Assembly (NCBI GenBank): GCA_040772005.1
Contig: JAXGYZ010000004.1
Coordinates: 558,001 to 622,000, forward strand
Direction: 5' to 3'
Origin: MWBF01 sp040772005
Lineage (GTDB): Bacteria > Chloroflexota > Anaerolineae > CG2-30-64-16
Length of the DNA stretch: 64,000 bases
Under the pieces are notes generated by a model, which saw nothing but the letters and a program-made list of their open reading frames with translations, searched no databases and was not told where the DNA came from. Both the position numbers and the translations under genes were made by a program. How positions within the stretch are numbered: position 1 is the first letter of the stretch; each line of letters begins with the position of its first letter. Below are positions 41,063-50,002 of the stretch, in pieces.

Positions 41063-42578
41063 ACGCACGCTCCGGGGCACGGCCTGGCGGCTGTTCCTGA
41101 CGTGCTGGCTGATCTACGCGCTGCACTTTGCGACCAACACCGTGCGCGAAATCTACCCGGCGCTGAGCCTGGGCGATCACCTGAGCCTCGATGTGTCCGA
41201 ATACGAAGGTTTGCACCCCGACATCTTCACCGTGGCCGGCCGCGGCGCGTATATCAACAACAACCCCGGCGCATCGCTGCTCGGCGCCATCCCGTACGCG
41301 GTGACGCGGCCGTTCATCGCGCGGGCTGTGGAGACTATCCAGCAGGCGCGCCTGCGCAGCGGCGCGCCCGCGCCGGAATATGACAACATCTATCCGCTCG
41401 CGCGGGAGTTCTACCGTGAAGCGTATGCGCGCGGGCTGGATGTCAAATTCGCACTGGGCGCGGGCGTCATGCAGGCGCTGCTGATGGCCCCGCTGTCCGC
41501 GTTCGGTGCGGTGACGATGTTCCACATCCTCTATGGCCTCACGCGCAGGCAGCGGACAGCGCTGCTGCTGGCCCTGCTGTATGCGTTCGCCACGCCCGTC
41601 TTCTACCGGACTGCACAGCTCAACCAGAATGTGCTGATTGCGAACTTCGCCCTGTTCACCTGGGCCTTGCTCTGGCGGCCATGGGACGATCCGGCCACGC
41701 CGCGCCGGCCGCGCTATCTGCTGGCCGGGCTGCTGTGCGGGTGGACGTTGGTCCTGGACTACAGCGGCGCAGTCGCAGTCGCAGCCCTGAGCCTGTATGC
41801 CTGGGCAAAGCAGCGCGCGCTGCCCGCGGCCCTGCGCCACCAGACGGACCTCGTCCGGTATGGCGCGGGCGTGCTTGCATCTGTCAGCGTGCTCCTCATC
41901 TGCCAGTGGATTGCGTTCGGCCATCCCCTGCTGGCCGCCCAACACTATATGCCGCCTACGCAGTACTCCGTGATCGGCTACAACGGCATGACCTGGCCCC
42001 AGCCCGACCTGCTGTGGCAGACCGCGTTCGGGCTCAGCTTCGGCCTGTTCACGTCTGCACCGCTGCTGCTGCTGGCGCTTTACGTGCCGGGCTGGTGGGA
42101 TACACGGATGCGCTTGCTGCCCCGCCGCGAGACGCTGCTCGCGCTGGGCTTCACGCTCGCGCTCTTCCTGTTCGCCGCGGCCAACCAGTTTGGCCGGTTG
42201 CAGTTCAACAGCGGCGTCCGCTATGTAGTCCCGGCAGTGCCGTTCCTGTTTCTGCTGGCCGCGGGGCCGCTGCTGCGACTCCCGCGCGTGATTGGCTGGG
42301 CCGTCGCCGCGCTCGGCACGTACTGGTCGTGGTGTCTTGCGATGTACCGCGATGTGGAACAGGGTTTGGGCGTGCTCGAATCCTTGATCCACATCACCAC
42401 GGAGGGCGTGCGCCTGCCCTGGCTGGTGACGCTGGAGCGGCTGGGCTTCATCGGAGACGCCCGGCTGTATTCGGTGCTGCTCCTGGGGCTGGCCGCCGTC
42501 GGGCTGGCGCTGCTGTGGGGCGTCCGGCTGCGGCCCAGGCCCTCCCTGACCCAGGCGCAGACCGGACAGAACAGTTGA
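41046..42578 (+). CDS. Polytopic membrane protein, GT-C glycosyltransferase-like
   Basis: A 510-residue membrane protein with about ten predicted helices. A short cytoplasmic start, one helix, then an extracytoplasmic loop with LSLGDHLSLDVSEYEGLHPDIFTVAGRGAYINNNPGAS suggests a GT-C fold of the kind where an acidic residue in the first loop is catalytic. HVLYGLTRRQ-type and YAFATPVFYRTAQLNQN segments resemble family 39/87 proteins, but no family-defining motif is certain. It starts at ATG 41046, overlapping the flavoprotein gene by 17 bases. Confidence 0.75.
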   Translation: MSSKTERTLRGTAWRLFLTCWLIYALHFATNTVREIYPALSLGDHLSLDVSEYEGLHPDIFTVAGRGAYINNNPGASLLGAIPYAVTRPFIARAVETIQQARLRSGAPAPEYDNIYPLAREFYREAYARGLDVKFALGAGVMQALLMAPLSAFGAVTMFHILYGLTRRQRTALLLALLYAFATPVFYRTAQLNQNVLIANFALFTWALLWRPWDDPATPRRPRYLLAGLLCGWTLVLDYSGAVAVAALSLYAWAKQRALPAALRHQTDLVRYGAGVLASVSVLLICQWIAFGHPLLAAQHYMPPTQYSVIGYNGMTWPQPDLLWQTAFGLSFGLFTSAPLLLLALYVPGWWDTRMRLLPRRETLLALGFTLALFLFAAANQFGRLQFNSGVRYVVPAVPFLFLLAAGPLLRLPRVIGWAVAALGTYWSWCLAMYRDVEQGLGVLESLIHITTEGVRLPWLVTLERLGFIGDARLYSVLLLGLAAVGLALLWGVRLRPRPSLTQAQTGQNS

Positions 42579-42618
42579 GCCGATGGGCAACACACCTTCA
42601 TCAGTTTCGGAGACCCGT

Positions 42619-44088
42619 ATGAACACAATCACGCGCGTCACCTGCGTGACGCTGATATTACTGGTACTGGCCGGTTCCTGGCCGGTGGGCGCGCGCATTG
42701 CTCCCAACACGACCATCACGCTCGATCCCAGGACGACCTATCAGACGATCACCGGCTGGGAGGCCGTGGCACAGGCGGGGCAACTGGAATGTGCCATCGA
42801 CCCTGCTACAGGCAAGTATGATCCGCTCCTGTTCCACGCGTATAAGGAATCCCTCTTCGATCAAGCCGTAGCAGATGGCATCAATCGCATTCGGTTGGAG
42901 GTCAGGAGCGGCAGCGAAAACCCAGTCGACTATTTCTCTCTCTATCTGAGCGGACAGATCACGCGTCAGGAGTGGAAAACACACTGGCACGATATTGTGA
43001 ACGACAACAACAATCCACACCAGATCGACAACGCCGGATTCCAGTTTGCGGAGATCGACGATCAGATCGAAAAGATCATCCTTCCTCTCAAGGAAAGGCT
43101 GGAGGCCAGAGGAGAGACCCTGTTCTTGAACATCAACTATGTGGATTTCTCCGGTTCGGCTTTCGAGCACAAGAATGCCCCTGAGGAATATGCCGAGTTT
43201 GTACTTGCCGCAGTGAAACACATGAAGGCCAGGTACAACCTCGTTCCGGATGCGTGGGAGGTCATTCTTGAACCCGACACCGGCGCAGCATGGTCAGGGA
43301 CGCAGATTGGTCAGGCCATTGCGGCAGCCGGCGCCCGACTCAAGGCTGAGGGAATCCCAATGCGCTTTATCGGACCGTCAACGACTAACATGACAAATGC
43401 CATCTCATACTTTGACCAGATGATCGCGGTCCCCAGCGCGCTCAGCTATTTGTCTGAGATATCCTACCACAGATATGGAGGGGTATCAGCTAATTCCTTG
43501 CAGGAAATCGCAGCACGAAGTGTCAAGTACAATCTGCACACCTCAATGCTGGAGCATATTGGTAGCGGCTACCAGGACCTACATGAAGACCTGAAAATCG
43601 GACTCAACTCGGCGTGGCAGCAGTTCACGCTGGGTTATTGCGGCACCGATGATGGCGGCGCGTATTACGTAATTGACCAGCCTGACGTTTGGCAGCCCGC
43701 CGTGCGGATCGGAAGTCGCACCAAATACCTGCGCCAGTACTTCAAGTTCATACGCCCTGGCGCCGTACGCATCGAGGCGACCGGCGGGGGCGCATTCGAT
43801 CCCCTGGCCTTCATTAATCCGGGCAACAAGTACGTGGTGGTTGTGAAGGCATCCAGCGGCGGCACGTTTGCCGTGCAAGGCCTGCCTGCGGGCACGTATG
43901 GCCTCAAGTATACGACGAATGCGACCTATGATGTCGACCTGCCTGCTGTGACGCTGGCCGCCGGCCAGCGCCTGACGACCGCCATCCCTGCCGCCGGTGT
44001 GCTCACCATCTACCAGATGGTGGCAGAGAAGCCACACCGAAAGTACATCCCCGTGTTGATTCAGATGCGGTGGCCGCTCGGTGATTGA
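42619..44088 (+). CDS. Secreted glycoside hydrolase, GH30-like
   Basis: A 489-residue protein with signal peptide (LILLVLAGSWPVGARI, about residues 10-28). TTYQTITGWEAVAQAGQ resembles the GH30 opening QTIxGxG; WEVILEPDTGAAWSG near residue 218 looks like the acid/base region (usual NEP, here LEP), and MLEHIGSGY near residue 312 the nucleophile region, as in clan GH-A. The C-terminal beta-rich part (about 390-475) resembles the side beta-domain of GH30. It would act outside the cell, perhaps trimming or cutting the polymer. GC content is lower in the first two thirds than in neighbours. The next gene overlaps by eight bases. Confidence 0.75.
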   Translation: MNTITRVTCVTLILLVLAGSWPVGARIAPNTTITLDPRTTYQTITGWEAVAQAGQLECAIDPATGKYDPLLFHAYKESLFDQAVADGINRIRLEVRSGSENPVDYFSLYLSGQITRQEWKTHWHDIVNDNNNPHQIDNAGFQFAEIDDQIEKIILPLKERLEARGETLFLNINYVDFSGSAFEHKNAPEEYAEFVLAAVKHMKARYNLVPDAWEVILEPDTGAAWSGTQIGQAIAAAGARLKAEGIPMRFIGPSTTNMTNAISYFDQMIAVPSALSYLSEISYHRYGGVSANSLQEIAARSVKYNLHTSMLEHIGSGYQDLHEDLKIGLNSAWQQFTLGYCGTDDGGAYYVIDQPDVWQPAVRIGSRTKYLRQYFKFIRPGAVRIEATGGGAFDPLAFINPGNKYVVVVKASSGGTFAVQGLPAGTYGLKYTTNATYDVDLPAVTLAAGQRLTTAIPAAGVLTIYQMVAEKPHRKYIPVLIQMRWPLGD

Positions 44089-46111
44089 GCTGACCGGCTC
44101 CAGAGGGAGGCTCGCCCGCTACCAGGCATTCGCGTGGCTCGGCTTGGCCCTCGTCGGGCAGGCCGTCTCGCTGCGCCTGATCGACGCGGGACCGCGGCTG
44201 CACTACCAGCACTACAGGCTCCTGGCTCGCACGCCGGTCGAGAATCTGCTGCTGGCGTTCGTGCTCGTGCAGGCGGCGGTCGTCGCGTTCACCCTCCTGC
44301 GGCAGTGGCCTGCAGTGCGCATCCGGCTCACGCGGCTCTTCCGCCCGTGGCAGTGGCTGCTCCTGGCCGCCGTCATGGTTCTGCCCGCGGCAGCCGTCTC
44401 GGCAGACCCCGCATTCACCGCGCTGGAATTCCTGTTCGCGAGTTTCGTGCAGTTCCTCAACCTCGCGACGGTTGCCCTGGCGGTGGCCGCGCTGCCGGCG
44501 GATTGGCTGGCAGCGTTCAGGCAGCGGGCCGATGCGCTGCTCGGCACGGCGGAGAAAACTGCGAGCAGCCAGGCCGCGCCGCGGGTGGATCGCTTCGCGC
44601 TGATCATTGCAGGGTGGGTCGTGCTCGTGGCCGCGCTGCTGGCCGTGTTCTCCTACCAGCGCCACCCGCACATCACCGACGAGGTGGCCTATGTCATGCA
44701 CGCCCGCTTCCTCGCCAGCGGCGCCCTGACGCTGCCTGCGCCGCCCGCCCCTGAAGCATTCACCTTCTACCTGATGGAGGTCACAAACGGCAGATGGTAT
44801 GCGTCTACGCCCCCGGGCTGGCCCGCACTGCTGGCCGTGGGCGTGCGCCTGGGCGTGCCGTGGCTTGTCAACCCGCTCCTGGGCGGCGTCAACGTCCCGC
44901 TCGCCTACCTCCTGGTTTGGGGACTCTACCAGCGCCGCATGGCCCGCATCGCGCTGCTGCTGCTCGCCGCATCGCCGTGGTTCGTCTTCATGGCGATGAA
45001 CTTCATGACGCACACCTTCAGCCTGACGTGCGCGCTCGCAGCGGCCGTCCTGGTGCTGCAGGCCCGGCGCACGGGCGCAGCGCGCTGGGCCGCGCTGGCG
45101 GGCGTCATGCTGGGCCTCGGCAGCCTGATTCGCCCGCTCGACGGGCTGGTTATCGCCGCGCTGATCGGGCTGTGGGCGCTGGGGCTGGGCGGCAAACGGC
45201 TGACCCTACCGGCCATCGCTGCGCTCGGCGTGGGCACGCTGCTGACCGGCGCGCTCGTCCTGCCGTACAACCGCGCGCTGACCGGCGACGCACTCTCCTT
45301 CCCGCTCAACGCCTACGTGGATACGCACTTCGGCATGGGCCGTAACGGCTTCGGCTTTGGCCCGGAGAAGGGATTCGGCTGGGCGCTGGACCCGAACCCC
45401 GGCCACAGCCCGGTGGATGCGCTCATCAACGCCAACCTGAACGGCCACTCGCTCAATACGGAGCTATTCGGCTGGGGCACCGGTTCGCTGTTGCTGGCAG
45501 CCATCGCGCTCATTGCCGGACGGCCCGCGCGCAGCGACAGGCTGATGGTCGCAGTGGTGCTGGCGGTCTTCACGGCCTACTTCTTCTATTACTACAGCGG
45601 CGGGCCGGACTTCGGTGCGCGTTACTGGTACGCCATGCTGATTCCGCTGGTCGCCCTGACCGTCCGGGGCATGCAGATTCTGGGCGACCGGCTCGCCGCT
45701 TCCGGCGTGACGCAGGCCGAAAACCGGGTGCTGGCTGCGGTAGGGCTGCTGGCCCTGCTGGCGCTGGCCAACTACTTGCCCTGGCGCGCGACTGACAAGT
45801 ATTACCACTTCTGGGGCATGCGCCCTGATGTGCGCGAGCTGGCTGCCGAGCACGACTTTGGCCGCAGCCTGGTGCTCATCCGGGGCGAGTCGCACCCGGA
45901 CTACACCTCTGCTGCGGTCTACAACCCGTTGGACCTCCATGCCGATGCACCGGTGTATGCCTGGGCGCCGGACGACCGGACACGCGCCGCCCTGCTGGCC
46001 GCGTATCCCGACCGGCCCGTGTGGACGCTCGACGGCCCGACCATCACGGGTCGCGGGTACGAAGTCGCAGAGCAACCGGCAGCCGCAGGCCCGGGGCCAG
46101 CCGCACCATGA
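44081..46111 (+). CDS. GT39-like membrane glycosyltransferase
   Basis: A 676-residue polytopic membrane protein starting at GTG 44081 and overlapping the preceding stop. About 12-13 hydrophobic helices are visible. Between helices, RHPHITDEVAYVMHARFLASG contains the acidic (D/E) pair of ArnT/PMT-type enzymes, and WYASTPPGWPALLAVGV follows as in the family. The C-terminal soluble tail (about 600-676) is typical. It probably uses a polyprenyl-phosphate sugar donor on the outer leaflet. It ends in an ATGA overlap with the epimerase gene. Confidence 0.85.
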   Translation: MIELTGSRGRLARYQAFAWLGLALVGQAVSLRLIDAGPRLHYQHYRLLARTPVENLLLAFVLVQAAVVAFTLLRQWPAVRIRLTRLFRPWQWLLLAAVMVLPAAAVSADPAFTALEFLFASFVQFLNLATVALAVAALPADWLAAFRQRADALLGTAEKTASSQAAPRVDRFALIIAGWVVLVAALLAVFSYQRHPHITDEVAYVMHARFLASGALTLPAPPAPEAFTFYLMEVTNGRWYASTPPGWPALLAVGVRLGVPWLVNPLLGGVNVPLAYLLVWGLYQRRMARIALLLLAASPWFVFMAMNFMTHTFSLTCALAAAVLVLQARRTGAARWAALAGVMLGLGSLIRPLDGLVIAALIGLWALGLGGKRLTLPAIAALGVGTLLTGALVLPYNRALTGDALSFPLNAYVDTHFGMGRNGFGFGPEKGFGWALDPNPGHSPVDALINANLNGHSLNTELFGWGTGSLLLAAIALIAGRPARSDRLMVAVVLAVFTAYFFYYYSGGPDFGARYWYAMLIPLVALTVRGMQILGDRLAASGVTQAENRVLAAVGLLALLALANYLPWRATDKYYHFWGMRPDVRELAAEHDFGRSLVLIRGESHPDYTSAAVYNPLDLHADAPVYAWAPDDRTRAALLAAYPDRPVWTLDGPTITGRGYEVAEQPAAAGPGPAAP

Positions 46112-47121
46112 ACACCGTGATGGCTCAAGCAACCACTTCCCCGCGCCTGGCCGCACTACGACATGAGGATGTACTCACCGGCTACCGAGGCGTCCGGACC
46201 GTCGTCCTCGGCGCGAGCGGGTTTATCGGGCAGTGGGTGGTGCGCTATCTCCATGCGCTCGATGCAGAGGTTTACCCGCTCATGCGTGATGCAGGCCGCG
46301 CGCCCGCGCTTTTCCCTGCGGAGGAGTTGCGCGCACGAACCATCGCGGCGGATGTGCTCGACCTCGCCGCCTTGCGGACACACATGACGGCAGCCGGGCC
46401 GGCCATCGTTTTCAACCTGGCAGGCTACGGCGTGGACCCGACCGAGCGCGACCCATTCCTGGCGGAGCACATCAATGCGCGGCTGCCCGCCACATTGTGC
46501 GACTGGCTAGCCGGCGGGGACGCGCCCGGCTGGAGCGGCCAGCGTCTGATTCATGTCGGGTCTGCCGCAGAATACGGCGCGGCCGCCGGCGACCTGCGGG
46601 AGGACACGCCGGCCCGTCCGACGACGCTCTACGGCCGGACCAAGCTGGCGGGTTCCTCCGTTCTGACCGATCGCTGCGTCGCCAGCGGCCTGCACGGGCT
46701 GACCGCGCGGCTGTTCACGGTGTATGGGCCGGGCGAACACGCAGGGCGCTTGCTGCCCTCCTTGCTGGCCTGTGCGCGGACCGGCGAGCCGCTGCCGCTG
46801 ACAGCCGGGTTGCAACAGCGGGATTTCACCTATGTCGAAGACGTGGCGGAAGGCCTGTTGCAGCTGGGCCTGGCGCACGCGGCACCAGGCGAGATCATCA
46901 ACCTAGCGACAGGCTGCCTGACCACAGTGCGCGCCTTCGTCGAAACTGCGGCGGGCCTGCTCCACATATCAGCAGACCGGTTGCAGTTCGGCGCGCTGCC
47001 CGCGCGGCCCGACGAGATGCAGCACGACCCGGTCAACGTGACGAAGTTATGTCAGTACACCAACTGGCGACCGGGCATGGAAATCCACGAGGGAATTCGC
47101 AACACCGTCGCATTGACCTGA
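46108..47121 (+). CDS. NAD-dependent epimerase/dehydratase or 4-ketoreductase
   Basis: A 337-residue extended short-chain dehydrogenase. VVLGASGFIGQWVVRYL is the NAD(P)-binding glycine motif (GxxGxxG), HVGSAAEYG the serine strand and LYGRTKLAGS the catalytic YxxxK. RLFTVYGPGEHAGRLLPSLL and RDFTYVEDVAEGLL complete the nucleotide-sugar-binding pattern. It may be the 4-ketoreductase or epimerase that finishes the 6-deoxyhexose begun by the CDP-glucose genes downstream (inference). Translation is coupled by ATGA to the previous gene. Confidence 0.85.
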   Translation: MNTVMAQATTSPRLAALRHEDVLTGYRGVRTVVLGASGFIGQWVVRYLHALDAEVYPLMRDAGRAPALFPAEELRARTIAADVLDLAALRTHMTAAGPAIVFNLAGYGVDPTERDPFLAEHINARLPATLCDWLAGGDAPGWSGQRLIHVGSAAEYGAAAGDLREDTPARPTTLYGRTKLAGSSVLTDRCVASGLHGLTARLFTVYGPGEHAGRLLPSLLACARTGEPLPLTAGLQQRDFTYVEDVAEGLLQLGLAHAAPGEIINLATGCLTTVRAFVETAAGLLHISADRLQFGALPARPDEMQHDPVNVTKLCQYTNWRPGMEIHEGIRNTVALT

Positions 47122-47140
47122 TTGCGATACGGGAGGAAAT

Positions 47141-49195
47141 ATGAGAGTTGTATTGGCTGACCTGGGGCACAATCAGGTGACCCAAAGCTCCGATATCTAT
47201 CCGCTGGGCATCGCCAATCTTGCCATGTATGCGCGCGAATACGCAGCCCTGCGCGAGCCGCTCGACATCACTCTCATTCGTGAGCCTCAGGACCTCAAGG
47301 CCGCATTGGACAGCGCGCCGCCCGATGTCCTGGGATTGAGCAGCTATGCGTGGAACCATGAGCTGGCGCTGCACTTTGCGCGTTACGCCCGACGCCGCCG
47401 CCCGGACCTGCTCGTGCTGATGGGCGGGCCCAACTTCCCACTCGATGAAGGCGAGCAAGCGCGTTTCTTGCGCAGCATGCCGGAGGTGGACATTGCGGTG
47501 CGCGGGCCGACCTACGAGGGCGAGCGTGCGTTCGTCAACGTGCTCCGGCGTTACTCGGAAGGCGGTCACTCGGTGCAGGAGGCTCAGTCCGAGCCCGTGG
47601 CCGGGGGCGTGTGGATCAACCGGAAGACCGGCGACTTCGTCAAGGGGCCGGCCGTCGACCGCATTCGCGACCTGGATGAGATACCCTCCCCCTATCTCGC
47701 GGGGCTGCTCGACCCGTTCCTGTCGTCAGGCTACTTCCCGATCCTGCAAATCTCGCGCGGCTGTCCCTTCACCTGCGCGTTCTGCAATTCCAGCGTGCTC
47801 TCCAACAGCAAAATCTACCGGCATTCGCGCGAGAACGTAGAAGCCGACCTGCTGTATCTGGCCGAGCGCATCCGCCCGGAGGTTCCGCTGTGCTTTGCCG
47901 ACGATAATTTCGGCATGTATCCGTGGGATGAGGAGATCGCAGATTACATCCGCTACCTGCAGGACACATACAACTGGCCGCAGTACATCCGCACCACGAC
48001 GGGCAAGAACAACCACGAACGCATCATCCGCGTGATGCACAAGACCAAGGCCATCCTGCCGATGACGATGGCCGTGCAGTCGCTCAATCCGGAGACGCTC
48101 CAGAACATCCGCCGCTCCAACATCAGCCTGGAGTCGTACGCCGCAGTCCAGGAAGAGGCGCACGAGCTCGGCATCCAGTCCTACGGCGAGCTGATCCTGT
48201 GTTTGCCCGGCGAGACGAAGGCAACCTTCATGCAGGGGCTGCAAGACCTGCTCGAAACCGGCGTGAAGCGCGTCTCCGCGCATCAGTTGATGCTGGTCCA
48301 CGGCGCGCCGTTGAGCAACCCCGACAGCCGCCAGCAGTGGGGCTTCCGCAGCCGCTTCCGCATCGTCGCGCGGAACATCGGCAACTACACCGGCGAACCG
48401 GTGACCGAGGTCGAGGAAGTCGTGGTGGAAACGCCGACTTTCAGCTTCGCTGACTACCTCGAAATGCGGGTGCTCCACCTGCTCATCACCATCTACTACT
48501 ACGAGGGGAACTACGAAGAAGCCTTCGAGTTCGTCCGCCACAACGGGGTCAAGGCGTTCGACCTCATCCGCCACTTGCAGGCCCGGCTGGACCAGGCGCC
48601 GCCCGGCATCCGGCAGTTGATCGCTGACTTCCTCCAGGAGAGCCAGGAGGAGCTTTTCGATACCAGGGAGGCGTGCCTGGCCTGGGCCAGGGAACACTTC
48701 TCGGCCCTGGTCGACGGCAGCCTCGGCGGCAACCTGTTGAGCAAATACTCGATGATTGGCCGCTTCATCCAGACGGAAGCCAGCCTGGACTTCCTCAAGA
48801 CCGGCATCCAGGAAATGTTGGGGCTGACCGGAGGAGGCCCACAGGCTGACCAGCTTGACGCCATCATCGACTACCTGCACACGCTGCTGCTGCGCGTGCC
48901 GTTCCGCGAGAGCATGGCCGCAGAACCTGCCTGGACGACCCTCTATGACGTTAAGGGTTGGCAGCAGGGCGGTTACACCTCGCCGCTCGACGCATTCCGC
49001 CATGCGGAGCCAGTGACCTTGTTCACGACCGTGGAACCGCGCAAGCGTGCGCTGCTCGAAAACAGGCTCGCCACCTTCGGCGAGCACCCCGCCGGACTGG
49101 GCAAATTCACGCGCACCCTGTTTGCCCATGACCTCCGGCGCAGCCTGGTCGCGCACCCGGCCGGGGCCACAACGTACAAGGAGCTCGCATCATGA
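47141..49195 (+). CDS. B12-binding-domain radical SAM protein with long C-terminal extension
   Basis: A 684-residue class B radical SAM enzyme, about 200 residues longer than those at 1.4-10 kb. The N-terminal cobalamin-like domain has DIYPLGIANLAMYA and LLVLMGGPNFPLDEG; CPFTCAFC begins near residue 208; LCFADDNFGMYPWDEE, MAVQSLNPETLQNI and ELILCLPGETKATF follow. The C-terminal 250 residues form a separate helical region without recognised motif. In a polysaccharide cluster, C-methylation, dehydration or epimerisation of a sugar is plausible. It overlaps the next gene by four bases. Confidence 0.88.
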   Translation: MRVVLADLGHNQVTQSSDIYPLGIANLAMYAREYAALREPLDITLIREPQDLKAALDSAPPDVLGLSSYAWNHELALHFARYARRRRPDLLVLMGGPNFPLDEGEQARFLRSMPEVDIAVRGPTYEGERAFVNVLRRYSEGGHSVQEAQSEPVAGGVWINRKTGDFVKGPAVDRIRDLDEIPSPYLAGLLDPFLSSGYFPILQISRGCPFTCAFCNSSVLSNSKIYRHSRENVEADLLYLAERIRPEVPLCFADDNFGMYPWDEEIADYIRYLQDTYNWPQYIRTTTGKNNHERIIRVMHKTKAILPMTMAVQSLNPETLQNIRRSNISLESYAAVQEEAHELGIQSYGELILCLPGETKATFMQGLQDLLETGVKRVSAHQLMLVHGAPLSNPDSRQQWGFRSRFRIVARNIGNYTGEPVTEVEEVVVETPTFSFADYLEMRVLHLLITIYYYEGNYEEAFEFVRHNGVKAFDLIRHLQARLDQAPPGIRQLIADFLQESQEELFDTREACLAWAREHFSALVDGSLGGNLLSKYSMIGRFIQTEASLDFLKTGIQEMLGLTGGGPQADQLDAIIDYLHTLLLRVPFRESMAAEPAWTTLYDVKGWQQGGYTSPLDAFRHAEPVTLFTTVEPRKRALLENRLATFGEHPAGLGKFTRTLFAHDLRRSLVAHPAGATTYKELAS

Positions 49196-49989
49196 CTCAA
49201 CTGCCATCTGTCGCGGGGCCGGCTTCTCTCCCCGATCTGTCGATCGTCATGCCCTGCTACAACGAAGAGGCCATCCTGACCTACACGATGCAGCGGCTCC
49301 TGGCGGCCTTCGAGAGCGGCGGCCACACCCTCGAATTGATCGCCGTGGACAACGGCTCGCGCGACCGCACCGGCGAAATCATCCGGGAGTTCGCCGCGGT
49401 TGACCCGCGGGTCGTGCACCACCGGGTCGAGGTGAACCAAGGTTACGGACACGGTATCCTCATGGGCCTGCCGCTCTGCCGCGCGCGCTGGACCTGCATC
49501 ATCCCGGCAGACGGCCAGGTCGATGCCGAGGACGTGGTCCGGCTGTACGAGACGGTGGCGTCCTCCGATGGCAATGTGCTGGGCAAGGTACGCCGTCGCT
49601 TCCGGATGGATGGGCTGTGGCGCAAAATCGTCTCCGTCGCCTATAACCTGTTCGTCGTGGCACTCTGGCCCAGCCTGGGCTCGATCGATGTCAACGGCAG
49701 CCCGAAGATTCTGCCCACCCGCGTCATCTCCCTGATGGAGCTGGAATCGAAGGACTGGTTCCTGGACCCTGAAATCATGATCAAGGCTCACACGATGGGC
49801 CTGCGCGTGCTGGAATTCAACGTTTTCGCCCGGCTGCGGGCCAACGGGGCCTCGCATGTCCGCGCAGCGACGTGCTGGGAGTTTTTCCGCAACCTGCTCG
49901 TCTTCCGGTTCTCAAAGAAGATGGCGCGCTGGAAGCGCGAAGTCGCCCACCGCGCGACGCGGCTTGCCACAGAAGCGAGCTCCAATTGA
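49192..49989 (+). CDS. Glycosyltransferase family 2
   Basis: A 265-residue GT2 enzyme without membrane segments, of the DPM1-like group. LSIVMPCYNEEAILTYTM, AVDNGSRDRTGEII, NQGYGHGILMGLP and IIPADGQVDAEDV (in place of DADGQ) are the nucleotide-sugar and metal motifs. SIDVNGSPKILPTRV resembles the acceptor-side loop of polyprenyl-phosphate mannosyl/glucosyl transferases. ATG overlaps the preceding stop (ATGA), so it is translationally coupled to the radical SAM gene. Confidence 0.88.
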   Translation: MTQLPSVAGPASLPDLSIVMPCYNEEAILTYTMQRLLAAFESGGHTLELIAVDNGSRDRTGEIIREFAAVDPRVVHHRVEVNQGYGHGILMGLPLCRARWTCIIPADGQVDAEDVVRLYETVASSDGNVLGKVRRRFRMDGLWRKIVSVAYNLFVVALWPSLGSIDVNGSPKILPTRVISLMELESKDWFLDPEIMIKAHTMGLRVLEFNVFARLRANGASHVRAATCWEFFRNLLVFRFSKKMARWKREVAHRATRLATEASSN

Positions 49990-50002
49990 AAGGCCCTCTC
50001 GC

